Shown: in pieces, positions 20,181-29,769 of the stretch | Numbering within the stretch: position 1 is the first letter of the stretch | Layout of the letters: every line of letters begins with the position of its first letter | Assembly: GCA_022340185.1 (NCBI GenBank) | Contig: JAJDOK010000071.1 | Coordinates: 1 to 64,000, forward strand | Reading direction: 5' to 3' | Length of the DNA stretch: 64,000 nucleotides | Origin: Salaquimonas sp. | Lineage (GTDB): Bacteria > Pseudomonadota > Alphaproteobacteria > Rhizobiales > Rhizobiaceae | Made by a program: the position numbers and the translations under genes | Notes under the pieces: generated by a model | What the model saw: the letters and a program-made list of their open reading frames with translations, nothing else | Databases searched by the model: none | Told to the model about the DNA's origin: nothing

Positions 20181-21083
20181 TTAACCCGCTTCCCCCAGGT
20201 TGATGATTTCGACCCGGCGGTTCTGGCCCGATTGCGGTGCATCGGGGAATTTCAGCAGACGCTCGCCATAGCCTTCGGGGATCAGGCGGTCTGCATTGAC
20301 ACCCGCATAATTGACCAGGAAATCGTAGACCGCCCTTGCCCGTCGCAGCGACAGATTCTCGTTGTAGGCGTCGCTTCCGGCGGCATCGGTGTGGCCGGCG
20401 ACAACGATGCGCGAACCGGCCAGCGACTGATCGTTCAGCGCTTCGCCCAGAACGATGAGCTGCTTGACGGAACCCGGATCGATCCGGTCCGAATCGTAGT
20501 CGAACAGGATTTCCAGATCGACACGCGCGTTGTCGGGATAATTGGTGCCGACCGTTTCATTTCCGCCGGCAGGCCGAACGTCGAGGCCGCGACCACTGGT
20601 GCTTGCAACCTGCACGGCTCCGGGGCTCTTCTTTGGCCCGGGCGCGCGGAACTGCTGCGCCTGTCCCTGCGGCGGCGGTGCACGGAATTCCTGCGCGCCG
20701 AAATCCTGTGGCGGCGGTGCACGCAATTCGGCGACAGTTCCATGCTGCGACGGTGGAGCGCGGCGTACGGCGATGTCGCCGGAATGATCGACCGGCCCGG
20801 GCACCCGCATCATCGCGGTGCCTGGCTGCGTTGGCTGTGGCGCCCTGCGCAGGACTTGCACGTTGGGCTGCGGGGCGCGATGGCGAAGCTTGAGCCGCTG
20901 ATCCTGCTGCAGCATCAACTGCTGCTGGCCGGGCATGACGTTAACGGGCCGGCGGCGAAGCTTGTGGATGATTTGCTGCTGGGTGATGAACTGCTGGGCC
21001 GAGGCCTGGTGCGGCGCCGCAAGCGTGATCGGCGCCGCGAGGCCGAGAACTGCCAGAAAACAGATATGACGCCGGATGTTCAT
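20181..21083 (-). CDS. OmpA family protein with proline-rich repeat arm
   Basis: Start MNIRRHICFLAVLGLAAP; C-terminal VVAGHTDAAGSDAYNENLSLRRARAVYDFLVNYAGVNADRLIPEGYGE; central RAPPPQ repeats. Confidence 0.88.
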   Translation of the reverse strand: MNIRRHICFLAVLGLAAPITLAAPHQASAQQFITQQQIIHKLRRRPVNVMPGQQQLMLQQDQRLKLRHRAPQPNVQVLRRAPQPTQPGTAMMRVPGPVDHSGDIAVRRAPPSQHGTVAELRAPPPQDFGAQEFRAPPPQGQAQQFRAPGPKKSPGAVQVASTSGRGLDVRPAGGNETVGTNYPDNARVDLEILFDYDSDRIDPGSVKQLIVLGEALNDQSLAGSRIVVAGHTDAAGSDAYNENLSLRRARAVYDFLVNYAGVNADRLIPEGYGERLLKFPDAPQSGQNRRVEIINLGEAG

Positions 21084-21235
21084 GATCGAACTCCCTTTCC
21101 TCGAAAAAGCGTCCCCGCCCCTGTCATGCCCCTTGGATGTCCCTTGCATAATCGCTCTCCAGCGGAACCTTCCGCCTGTTTCATTAACATGGAGGCTTTC
21201 GCTCCCGGCCGATGTGCGTTTCAGCACAACACGAT

Positions 21236-23023
21236 CTAGCTCCCTGAAATGTAATCAAAAAACAGGATGGCACTGCCGTGGCGCATCTCGCCCTCGAGAT
21301 GCTTTCCGGCGGCATCCCAGATTCGTAGCGACCCGTCGAAACCCGCGGAAATCATGTGCTTGTCTCCGGCGACGGTGAGGTTTTTCGCCCCTGCCGCCAC
21401 GTCGCTGTGGGCGGCCAGCCTGCGTACCGGCCGATCCGAACCGATCTCGTAGAAAGACAATCCGCCATCGACATCGGCGACGACGTATTCACCGCCGCCC
21501 AGCACCTCGACGGAGGAAATCCAGCCCTCATGCCCCTTGAAGGCCGCCAGCACCTTGCCGGTCTTGAGGTTGATATGCGCGATCGTTCCGTCCTCGTGGA
21601 CGGCGATGACGACTGCCGGGGACAGAAGCGCAATGTCGGTGATCGACTTGCCGGGGACCGTCGAGACCCTTGAAAGCACCGCTCCGTCGGAAAGCCGCAC
21701 CGTTGCGATCGTACCGTCGCCGGAGGCTGACAGCGCCGCCTCGCCATCCTTGGTGATCAGGATCGGGCTGACAATGCCCGTATGGTTGCGCGCCTTCCAG
21801 AGCACATCGAAGTTGCGGTCGTCGACCGCCGCCATGTTGCCATCCTCGCCGCCAAGGATGAGCCTGTTGCCGGGAGCCTGCGTGATCGCCGTCACCCGGA
21901 AGCCAGGATAAAGCGCCGCCTTCTTCTTGAAGCCCGGGATGGCGTAGGAATAAAGCGCGCCGTCGCCCGTCGCGACAGCGATGCTGCGGCCATCGCCGGT
22001 GATCGCGACGGCGGAAAAATCGATCTTCTCGCCATCGAGTTCGGCAATAAGTCCCTGCGTGTGCGGATCCCACAGCCGGATCGAATCCTTTTCGCCCGCG
22101 GTTACCACCAGCGCACGCCCTTCGAGAGGCCCTTCATTGACCGTGACTTCCGGCTTTTCCGTCGAAGGCGTCTCCGCTGGCGGCAGGGAAGCGACCTGCT
22201 CGCCGGTTTCTTCACCGCCATTGCCCGTTGCTTCGGTGCCCTTTTCGGCGAAATAGAAATCGCCCAGCACCGCATCGTAATAGGCCGGCAACTGGCTGTG
22301 GCCGACCGACAGCGCCAGTTTGCGCACGCGCCGGCGCAGTTCGCGCGCCAGATCGACGAGATCGAGATCGGGATCGCGCATCAGCGGGATCAGTTCGCGG
22401 GTAAAGACGGAATTGGGATTGGCATCTCCCGTACCCAGCCGGTCGAGCGCGGCCTCGCCCTCATCGGCCGAATACATAACGAACGTGCCTTGCGGCGCCG
22501 AAATGCCGCCAAGCCCGCGTCCAGAGCCGAGGCTGCGCGCCGCCGGGTTGGAAAACGGATTGTTGCGGCATGCATCGATGACCAGCAGGTTGAGCTGCGG
22601 TTCGCGCGCTTTCAGCCGCGCGATAACGTCGTCAAGCGAAAGCGATTCGGCCTCGATATAGCCGGCTTCGCCGGTTTCGGCGTCGGGAATGTCGACCGGC
22701 AGCAGATAGTTCTTGCCCTCGATCTGCACGCCATGGCCGGCATAGAACACCATCGCGGTGTCGCCTTTTTCGATGCGTGAAGTGAAATCTGCAACCGCGC
22801 GGTTCATTTCGCGCCGCGTCGTATTCGTCGCGGTGACGACGGCGAAACCGAGCTTCGAAAGCTGGGCGCCGACCGCTTTTGCGTCATTGACCGCCTTTTG
22901 CAGCCTGGTGACGTTGGCGTAGTCATTGTTGCCGATGACGAGCGCCAGCCGCTTCGCCGCGCCGGCCTGACCGGCGGTGGCAAACAACAGTACAACAAAG
23001 ATCACGGTTGCGAGCATTCGCAT
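21236..23023 (-). CDS. secreted caspase family protein (peptidase C14-like) with C-terminal WD40-like repeats
   Basis: MRMLATVIFVVLLFATAGQAGA signal; LALVIGNNDYANV, FYAGHGVQ (His), LLVIDACRNNPF (Cys); C-term IRLWDPHTQG, LRIWDAAGK. Confidence 0.9.
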   Translation of the reverse strand: MRMLATVIFVVLLFATAGQAGAAKRLALVIGNNDYANVTRLQKAVNDAKAVGAQLSKLGFAVVTATNTTRREMNRAVADFTSRIEKGDTAMVFYAGHGVQIEGKNYLLPVDIPDAETGEAGYIEAESLSLDDVIARLKAREPQLNLLVIDACRNNPFSNPAARSLGSGRGLGGISAPQGTFVMYSADEGEAALDRLGTGDANPNSVFTRELIPLMRDPDLDLVDLARELRRRVRKLALSVGHSQLPAYYDAVLGDFYFAEKGTEATGNGGEETGEQVASLPPAETPSTEKPEVTVNEGPLEGRALVVTAGEKDSIRLWDPHTQGLIAELDGEKIDFSAVAITGDGRSIAVATGDGALYSYAIPGFKKKAALYPGFRVTAITQAPGNRLILGGEDGNMAAVDDRNFDVLWKARNHTGIVSPILITKDGEAALSASGDGTIATVRLSDGAVLSRVSTVPGKSITDIALLSPAVVIAVHEDGTIAHINLKTGKVLAAFKGHEGWISSVEVLGGGEYVVADVDGGLSFYEIGSDRPVRRLAAHSDVAAGAKNLTVAGDKHMISAGFDGSLRIWDAAGKHLEGEMRHGSAILFFDYISGS

Positions 23024-23164
23024 CGCATGCGGCTCCTGGCAGCAGATACTATCCGACACCGAAATAGGGCTTCTCGTGCGCGGGCAGATGTGCGCAAATG
23101 CACCCTGCCGTCCACCACGCGACTCCCGCCGCGCTGCATTCAGCCAAAATTCATCAAGAAATTC

Positions 23165-24097
23165 ATGTCGATACTGCTCAACAGCCTGTTGCCCGTCTTC
23201 CTGCTTATCCTGCTCGGCGCCGGTCTTCGCGCCGCCCGTTTCATATCAGAGGATAGCTGGCCGGGGATGGAGCGGATTTCCTATTTCATCTTCTTTCCCG
23301 CCCTTCTGATCCAGACGCTCTACAAGGCCGATTTCGGCGAACTGGCCGCGACGCAGGCGGCCGCCGGCCTGTTCGCGGGAACCGTTGTCCTACTCGCGCT
23401 CATGCTGCTGGTGCGGCCGCTGCTACAGCCCGCGCTCGGCATCACGCCCGCGTCCTATTCCAGCCTCTACCAGGCGACGACGCGCTGGAACGCCTTCATC
23501 ATTCTCGCCATTGCAGGAGAGATCGCCGGCACCAGGGGGCTGGCGATCGTCGCCATCGCCATCGGCGTGATGGTCGTGCCCATCAATGTCGTCAACATCC
23601 CGGTCGTCGCGATGCTCGGCGACAGGCGGGGTACTCGGGTCAATTCGTTGCTCCAGATCGCCGGCAACCCGCTGATCGTCGGCGTCGTTATCGGGCTGAT
23701 TTTGAACTTCTCGGGCCTCAGGCTGCCGGCTCCGGCTGAAACCACGCTCGAATTACTGGCGCGCATCTCCCTGCCGATCGGACTTCTCCTTGTCGGCGCC
23801 GGCCTGAAAGTGCGCCTTCCGGGTGCGGCAGTCGCAACCGTCGCCGTCGGTACTGCGATCAAGCTTGTGCTCATGCCGATGGTCCTGGGTTTCGGTGCGT
23901 GGCTGTTTGGCGCGCGCGGCGATGATTTGATGATCGTGGCATTGTGCGGCGCCGGCCCGACCGCCATGAACGGCTATCTGGTCGCGCGCGAACTGGGCGG
24001 TGACGCGCCGCTGTTTGCCGCCCTCGTCACGGCACAGACGGTGGTGGCTTTCGCAACCATCCCGATGGTTATCATGATCGCCGGCTGGATCGGCTGA
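23165..24097 (+). CDS. AEC family transporter (auxin efflux carrier-like)
   Basis: Start MSILLNSLLPVFLLILLGAGLR; hydrophobic ten-helix pattern, NPLIVGVVIGLIL, GAGPTAMNGYLVARELGGD. Confidence 0.85.
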   Translation: MSILLNSLLPVFLLILLGAGLRAARFISEDSWPGMERISYFIFFPALLIQTLYKADFGELAATQAAAGLFAGTVVLLALMLLVRPLLQPALGITPASYSSLYQATTRWNAFIILAIAGEIAGTRGLAIVAIAIGVMVVPINVVNIPVVAMLGDRRGTRVNSLLQIAGNPLIVGVVIGLILNFSGLRLPAPAETTLELLARISLPIGLLLVGAGLKVRLPGAAVATVAVGTAIKLVLMPMVLGFGAWLFGARGDDLMIVALCGAGPTAMNGYLVARELGGDAPLFAALVTAQTVVAFATIPMVIMIAGWIG

Positions 24098-24205
24098 CCG
24101 TTGGCAAAGATTGGCGCAAGGAGACTCCCGTTGACTCGGCAAATATCGGTTCCGGCAATCCCACCGCTCGGCTGGAGCCGTTGATCTTCAAAAGGAAGCA
24201 GTTTG

Positions 24206-24337
24206 ATGGAATGGATTTTTCGTTCCGGCAAGGAAAACACCGCAGCGCGATCAGCCGATCGTGCGAGGATTATGACGCAACCCAGGACGCGAAATACCGG
24301 CGTTCAAACGATTCCATTTGAAGATGAACGGCTCTAA
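24206..24337 (+). CDS. candidate 43-aa small ORF upstream of the adenylate cyclase
   Basis: ATG 24206 to TAA 24337: MEWIFRSGKENTAARSADRARIMTQPRTRNTGVQTIPFEDERL; AAAAGGAAG upstream; ends 9 bp before the cyclase ATG. Confidence 0.3.
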   Translation: MEWIFRSGKENTAARSADRARIMTQPRTRNTGVQTIPFEDERL

Positions 24338-24346
24338 TGTGACCTG

Positions 24347-26116
24347 ATGTCCGACCACGCTCCCAGAAGGCTCGCCGCCATCCTAGCTGCCGATGTCGTC
24401 GGTTATTCGCGAATGATCCGGGCCGACGAGGAAGGCACCCTGACGGCGTTGAAGGCGTTGCGGACCGACATCATCGACCCCAGGCTCGAAGAACATAAAG
24501 GGCGTATCGTGAAACTCATGGGCGACGGGATGCTGGTGGAATTTTCCAGCGTCGCCGATGCCGTCCGGTTTGCCGTGAAGAACCAGGAATCCGTCGCGGA
24601 AAGGAATTCCGCGCTGCCTGCTGAAAAGCGCATCGAGTTCCGCGTCGGCATCAATCTCGGTGATGTGGTCGTCGATGGCGACGACATTCACGGCGACGGC
24701 GTCAATGTTGCCGCGAGACTGGAAGGAATTGCCGATCCCGGCGGCATCTGTGTCTCGGACGCGGTGCGCGAACAGGTGAAGAATCGTCTCGAAATCGATT
24801 TCGAGGACATGGGCGAGCGCGAAGTCAAGAATATCGACGAGCCGGTGCGCGTCTGGCGCTGGCGCAAGGATGGTCTTGCCCAAACCGGGGCGCCGGCAAA
24901 TGCAAAGGCCGCCCCCATTCTGCCCGACAAGCCGTCGATCGCGGTCCTGCCGTTCCAGAACATGAGCGGCGACATCGAGCAGGAGTATTTTGCCGACGGA
25001 ATCGTCGAAGACATCATTACCGAGCTTTCCCGCGCCCGCTGGCTGTTTGTGATCGCGCGCAATTCGAGCTTCACCTACAAGGGGCGCGCCGTCGACGTGA
25101 AGCAGGTCGGACATGAGCTCGGCGTGCGCTATGTGCTCGAGGGTTCCGTGCGCAAGGCCGGCAATCGTGTCCGCATCACCGGCCAGCTCATCGACGCATC
25201 GAACGGGGCCCATTTGTGGGCCGACCGTTTCGATGGTGAGATCGAGGACGTCTTCGATTTGCAGGATCAGGTCACGGCGAGTGTCGTCAGCGCCATCGCG
25301 CCAAAGGTCGAGCAGGCGGAGATCGAGCGGTCGAAGCGCAAGCCGACCGACAGTCTCGATGCCTATGATTATTACCTTCGCGGCATGGCGGGGTTCCACT
25401 CCTATACGAAGGAAGGCAACGACGAAGCGCTGGCGATGTTTGCCAGGGCCATGGAACTCGATCCCGAATACGCGACCCCTTTTGGCATGGCGGCGCGCTG
25501 CTATGGGCAGAGAATGGGCTTCGGCTGGGCGACGGATGCCGAATTCGAACACGCCGAGGCACTGCGGCTGGCACGCATCGCCACCAATATCGGACGCGAT
25601 GACGCCGTTGCACTCGTCGGCGCCGGTTTCGTGCAAGTCATGTTCGGCGACCCGACAGAGGGTGCGGCGGTGCTCGAGCGCGCACTCGCGGTCGATCCCA
25701 ATCATGCGTCAGCATGGCACATGAGTGCGTTGGCGCAAACCCTGGTCGGCCGGCCCGAGATCACGATCGAGCGCGCTCAACACGCCATCAGGTTAAGCCC
25801 CCAGGATCCACAGATGTTCGCCATGCAGGGTGTGCTCGGGTACGGCCACTTCTGTGAACACCATTACGAGGATGCGCTGGCCGCTGCCGAGGCCTCGCAT
25901 CACGAGAGGCCGAATTTCCTGCTCGGCGCTATCGTGCTTGCCGCGACCAATGCCGCGCTGGGGAGGCAGGCCGATGCTAAGAAAGCCATCGTGGCAGTGC
26001 AGCGGATCAATCCATCGCTGCGGCTTTCAGACCTCCCGAACATGTTCAACTTGAAGCGGGCGCAGGATTCCGAACTTATGCGCAAAAGCCTGAGAACCGC
26101 CGGTCTGCCGGAATAG
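24347..26116 (+). CDS. class III adenylate/guanylate cyclase with TolB-like segment and TPR-like C-terminus
   Basis: RRLAAILAADVVGYSRMI, KLMGDGMLVEF, GDDIHGDGVNVAARLE; IAVLPFQNMSGDIEQEYFADGIVEDIITELSR; helical repeats. Confidence 0.92.
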   Translation: MSDHAPRRLAAILAADVVGYSRMIRADEEGTLTALKALRTDIIDPRLEEHKGRIVKLMGDGMLVEFSSVADAVRFAVKNQESVAERNSALPAEKRIEFRVGINLGDVVVDGDDIHGDGVNVAARLEGIADPGGICVSDAVREQVKNRLEIDFEDMGEREVKNIDEPVRVWRWRKDGLAQTGAPANAKAAPILPDKPSIAVLPFQNMSGDIEQEYFADGIVEDIITELSRARWLFVIARNSSFTYKGRAVDVKQVGHELGVRYVLEGSVRKAGNRVRITGQLIDASNGAHLWADRFDGEIEDVFDLQDQVTASVVSAIAPKVEQAEIERSKRKPTDSLDAYDYYLRGMAGFHSYTKEGNDEALAMFARAMELDPEYATPFGMAARCYGQRMGFGWATDAEFEHAEALRLARIATNIGRDDAVALVGAGFVQVMFGDPTEGAAVLERALAVDPNHASAWHMSALAQTLVGRPEITIERAQHAIRLSPQDPQMFAMQGVLGYGHFCEHHYEDALAAAEASHHERPNFLLGAIVLAATNAALGRQADAKKAIVAVQRINPSLRLSDLPNMFNLKRAQDSELMRKSLRTAGLPE

Positions 26117-26131
26117 GCGACGGCAGATGCC

Positions 26132-26776
26132 TCAACTCGGATCGATTTCCTGGTCCTTCCACTCCTCCTCGTGAAATTCTTTCGAGGAGTTGGTTTTCGG
26201 GAATGGGATGTCCGGCACCGCAACGCCGAGGAACGCACATAACGGCTCCCATCCCTCGCTCACATCGAAGGTGAGCAGCCGTTCGGGAGCAATATTCGTC
26301 TGCACCTCGGCGATGTGCTCGCGGAAAATGCGCGTGGCATGCTCGCGATCGGTCATCCGGTCACCGAAGACCTGACGAACCACCAGCTCGTAAGCCATGT
26401 CCGCGATGGCATTCGGGTGCGGCGCCGGATGCTGGCCGCGCGCCTGGACGAAGGGGATGATCGTCGCCATCGCGCTGTCGAACCACTCGTCGGGATCGCG
26501 CACGGTCAGGATCACCTTCGCATCGGGGAAATGCGCCGCCAATTCGCGCCAGTATTTGGCGCCGGGCCAGTCGACCTGTGAGCGGTAATTGGCGAAAACC
26601 TCGTCCCAATCGACGGTTTCGCCACGTGACAGCGCCTCCCAGTCGGAAATGAGTTCCGGATTGTCGCGAACCTCGAACATGTGATGGCAGGGGCCGAAAC
26701 CGAGATGTTCGAGCGCCAGTTTCAGGGAGTTCGTCCCGGTACGCCCGAAACCGGCGCCGATGATTTCCAGTGGCAC
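26132..26776 (-). CDS. sulfotransferase family protein
   Basis: 214 aa; IIGAGFGRTGTNSLKLALEHLGFGPCHHM and KVILTVRDPDEWFDS, PAPS-binding-like motifs. Confidence 0.85.
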   Translation of the reverse strand: MPLEIIGAGFGRTGTNSLKLALEHLGFGPCHHMFEVRDNPELISDWEALSRGETVDWDEVFANYRSQVDWPGAKYWRELAAHFPDAKVILTVRDPDEWFDSAMATIIPFVQARGQHPAPHPNAIADMAYELVVRQVFGDRMTDREHATRIFREHIAEVQTNIAPERLLTFDVSEGWEPLCAFLGVAVPDIPFPKTNSSKEFHEEEWKDQEIDPS

Positions 26777-26908
26777 GTTTTCCTCCCAGTCAGGCTAAAT
26801 TCAGAATGGCGATCTTATCCGTTTGCGCGCGACAAACATCAAGAGAATTGGAGTCAAATCCTTGTCCGTACCCTTCAGATAAGCACAGGTAGAGAATTCG
26901 GAATCGGT

Positions 26909-28567
26909 TCACGATTGCGGATACAGCGTGTCGACGATCCTCGCGGTGTCGTGGCGGTTGTCGAGCATGCCATAGGTCGAGCGCCACAGTCCGCCGAGCC
27001 GCGTCTCGACGAACAGATCGGCGATCTCGCCGAGGTCAAGCCGTCTCAGTTCCGCACCGGCCGCCGTCAGCGCCAATTGCTCGGTCAGGATGCGTGCCGA
27101 ACCGTGATCGCTGCCCGCCATGCTGGCGGCAGTCCGGATTACCTCGACCGTCTTGGCGGCGCTCTTTCCGCCCAGATCGGCTTCCAGCGTGTCCAGCACC
27201 GTGCCGAGTGTGTCGCCGTCCCTGGCGATGACCCGCATCACGTCGAGGCACATCACATTGCCCGAGCCTTCCCAGATCGCATTGACCGGCGCCTCGCGGA
27301 AATGGCGCGCCAGATTGCCCTCCTCGACATAGCCGTTGCCGCCCAGGCACTCCATTGCCTCGCCAATCAGCGGCGCGGCCGACTTGCATACCCAGTATTT
27401 GATGACCGGCGTCATCAGCCGCGCATAGGCGGCCTCGGCGGGATCGTCTCGCATCCGGTCGAAGGAGGATGCCAGCCGCATGGCGAGCGCCGTGGCGGCC
27501 GCCACGTCGAGCGCCAGATCGGCCAGCACGCGCGACATCAGCGGCTGGTGCGCCAGCGTCTCGCCGAATACCTTGCGGTATCGTGTGTGCTGCACGGCTT
27601 CGGCGACGGAAGCCCGCATCAATCCGGAAGAAGCCGTCGCGCAATCGAGCCGGGTCAGCGTCACCATCTCGATGATGGTCGGCACCCCCCTGCCCGGTTC
27701 GCCGATCAACTGTCCGAAGGCACCGTGGAATTCTACTTCGGAGGACGCGTTGGAACGGTTGCCGAGCTTGTCCTTCAGGCGCTGGAACTGCAGCCCGTTC
27801 GGCGTGCCATCGGGCAGGATGCGCGGGATAAGGAAACAGCCGAGGCCCGTCTGGTTGCCCTCCGCCATCTGAGCCAGCACCAGGAAGGCGTCGCACATCG
27901 GCGCCGACATGAACCATTTGTGCCCGACGATACGGTAGAGCCCGTCGCCCAGCGCCTCGGCGCGTGTCGTGTTGGCGCGCACATCGGTCCCGCCCTGCTT
28001 CTCGGTCATGCCCATGCCCAGCGTGATCGCCGATTTGTTGATCGGTGGCTGGTTGGATGAATCGTATTTGCGCGAGCGCGCGCGCGGCAGCCACTCGTCG
28101 GCAACCTGCGGCGTGCCGACGAGCGCCGCGATCGCCGCATTGGTCATGGTGATCGGGCACAGATGGCCTGTTTCCGTGCCGGCGGTCATGTAATAGCGCG
28201 CCGCGCGGATCAGATTGCGCTTTCCGGCCTCTTCCTTGTCGTCGTCCCAGATCGAACAATGCATGCCGGCCGCCATGCTCCTGCGCATCAGGGCATGATA
28301 GGCGGGATGGAACTCGACGATATCGAGCCGATTGCCCTTGGCGTCATGGGTCTTGAGGGTCGGCGTATGCTTGTTGGCGAGCCGCGCCAGCTCATAAGTT
28401 TCCAGGTGCCCGGCCCAGCCACCGTGTGATTCGAGGTTCTTTTTCACCGCCGGGGGAATGTCGCCGACGATACGCTTGAGCAGCGGATCGGCTGTCCAGG
28501 CGTTGTGCCCGCCATAGATCGGCGACTGGTTGAAGACCGCATGAGTGTCGAGAATGGATTCGTTCAT
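26909..28567 (-). CDS. acyl-CoA dehydrogenase family protein, AidB-like
   Basis: 552 aa; MGMTEKQGGTDVRANTTRAEA, KWFMSAPMCDAFLVLAQ, MECLGGNGYVEEGNLARHFREAPVNAIWEGSGNV. Confidence 0.9.
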   Translation of the reverse strand: MNESILDTHAVFNQSPIYGGHNAWTADPLLKRIVGDIPPAVKKNLESHGGWAGHLETYELARLANKHTPTLKTHDAKGNRLDIVEFHPAYHALMRRSMAAGMHCSIWDDDKEEAGKRNLIRAARYYMTAGTETGHLCPITMTNAAIAALVGTPQVADEWLPRARSRKYDSSNQPPINKSAITLGMGMTEKQGGTDVRANTTRAEALGDGLYRIVGHKWFMSAPMCDAFLVLAQMAEGNQTGLGCFLIPRILPDGTPNGLQFQRLKDKLGNRSNASSEVEFHGAFGQLIGEPGRGVPTIIEMVTLTRLDCATASSGLMRASVAEAVQHTRYRKVFGETLAHQPLMSRVLADLALDVAAATALAMRLASSFDRMRDDPAEAAYARLMTPVIKYWVCKSAAPLIGEAMECLGGNGYVEEGNLARHFREAPVNAIWEGSGNVMCLDVMRVIARDGDTLGTVLDTLEADLGGKSAAKTVEVIRTAASMAGSDHGSARILTEQLALTAAGAELRRLDLGEIADLFVETRLGGLWRSTYGMLDNRHDTARIVDTLYPQS

Positions 28568-28641
28568 GCACCCAATCTAGCGTTTCGCGCCACCATTGCC
28601 CAATACAAAGATGGTTACGCGAAGGATGAATAGCCAACCAG

Positions 28642-28732
28642 GCGGCCTAAGAGGCCGCAGACCAATGTGCATATTTGGCAGGTCGCGCCCGCGCAGGCCA
28701 TAAGCGGATCGAATTGGCCGTGAGCGAATAAA
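28642..28732. repeat. structured intergenic repeat, copy B
   Basis: GCGGC-CTAAGAG-GCCGC stem-loop, then TTGGCAGGTCGCGCCCGC and TTGGCCGTGAGCGAATAAA, blocks shared with copy A. Confidence 0.6.
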
Positions 28733-28770
28733 TGAAAAAGGTGGGTGTAAACCCCAACCATTCACCGACC

Positions 28771-28793
28771 GGCTTGGCAAGCGCGACCAAGCC
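28771..28793 (+). promoter_or_regulatory. leader hairpin just upstream of pyrB
   Basis: GGCTTGG CAAGCGCGA CCAAGCC perfect 7-bp stem, 19 nt before the pyrB ATG. Confidence 0.4.
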
Positions 28794-28812
28794 GCCTATA
28801 GGTTCCGCTTTA

Positions 28813-29769
28813 ATGACCGATCCCCTTTCAGACCGTTTCAGACACCGTCATCTGCTGGCCATCTCCGATCTGTCGGCGGACGACATCGAATTCCTTCTCG
28901 AAAAATCGGCCGAAGCCGTCTCGGTTTCCCGCCAGTTGAACAAGAAGAAGCCGGTCCTTCAGGGCCGCACGCAGATCAACCTGTTCTTCGAATCCTCAAC
29001 GCGCACGCAATCTTCCTTCGAACTGGCGGGCAAACGGCTCGGCGCCGATGTCATGAACATGTCGGTCGGTTCCTCCTCGGTCAAGAAGGGCGAGACACTG
29101 ATCGACACGGCGATGACGCTGAACGCCATGCAGCCGGATCTGCTGATCGTGCGCCACCAGTCGGCCGGCGCCGTCGAACTGCTCGCCCAGAAGGTCGGCT
29201 GCTCCGTCATCAATGCCGGCGACGGTGCGCACGAACATCCAACCCAGGCGCTGCTCGATGCGCTGACCATCCGCCGCCACAAGGGCGCGATTGCCGGGCT
29301 TACCATCGCGATCTGCGGCGACATCCTGCATTCGCGCGTCGCCCGCTCCAATATCCTGTTGCTGAACGCCCTCGGCGCACGCGTCAGGGTTGTTTCTCCG
29401 TCGACCCTGCTGCCGGCCGGCATCGAGCAATTGGGGGTCGAGGTCTTCCGCAACATGGCCGACGGCCTGAAGGACGCCGACGTCGTCATGATGCTGCGCC
29501 TGCAGCGCGAGCGCATGGCCGGCGCGTTGATCCCCTCGGTACGCGAATATTTCCGCTTCTTCGGCCTCGACGCCGAAAAGCTTCGCTATGCCAAGCCCGA
29601 TGCGCTGGTCATGCATCCCGGCCCGATGAACCGTGGCGTCGAGATCGCCTCGGAAGTCGCCGACGGCCCGCAGAGCGTCATCGAGGAACAGGTCGAGATG
29701 GGCGTCGCCGTGCGCATGGCCTGCATCGAGGCACTCGTGGGCGAGAAAGGGTATCCGGCCAATGCCTGA
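28813..29769 (+). CDS. pyrB: aspartate carbamoyltransferase catalytic subunit
   Basis: [55 protein letters not shown]. Confidence 0.95.
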   Translation: MTDPLSDRFRHRHLLAISDLSADDIEFLLEKSAEAVSVSRQLNKKKPVLQGRTQINLFFESSTRTQSSFELAGKRLGADVMNMSVGSSSVKKGETLIDTAMTLNAMQPDLLIVRHQSAGAVELLAQKVGCSVINAGDGAHEHPTQALLDALTIRRHKGAIAGLTIAICGDILHSRVARSNILLLNALGARVRVVSPSTLLPAGIEQLGVEVFRNMADGLKDADVVMMLRLQRERMAGALIPSVREYFRFFGLDAEKLRYAKPDALVMHPGPMNRGVEIASEVADGPQSVIEEQVEMGVAVRMACIEALVGEKGYPANA

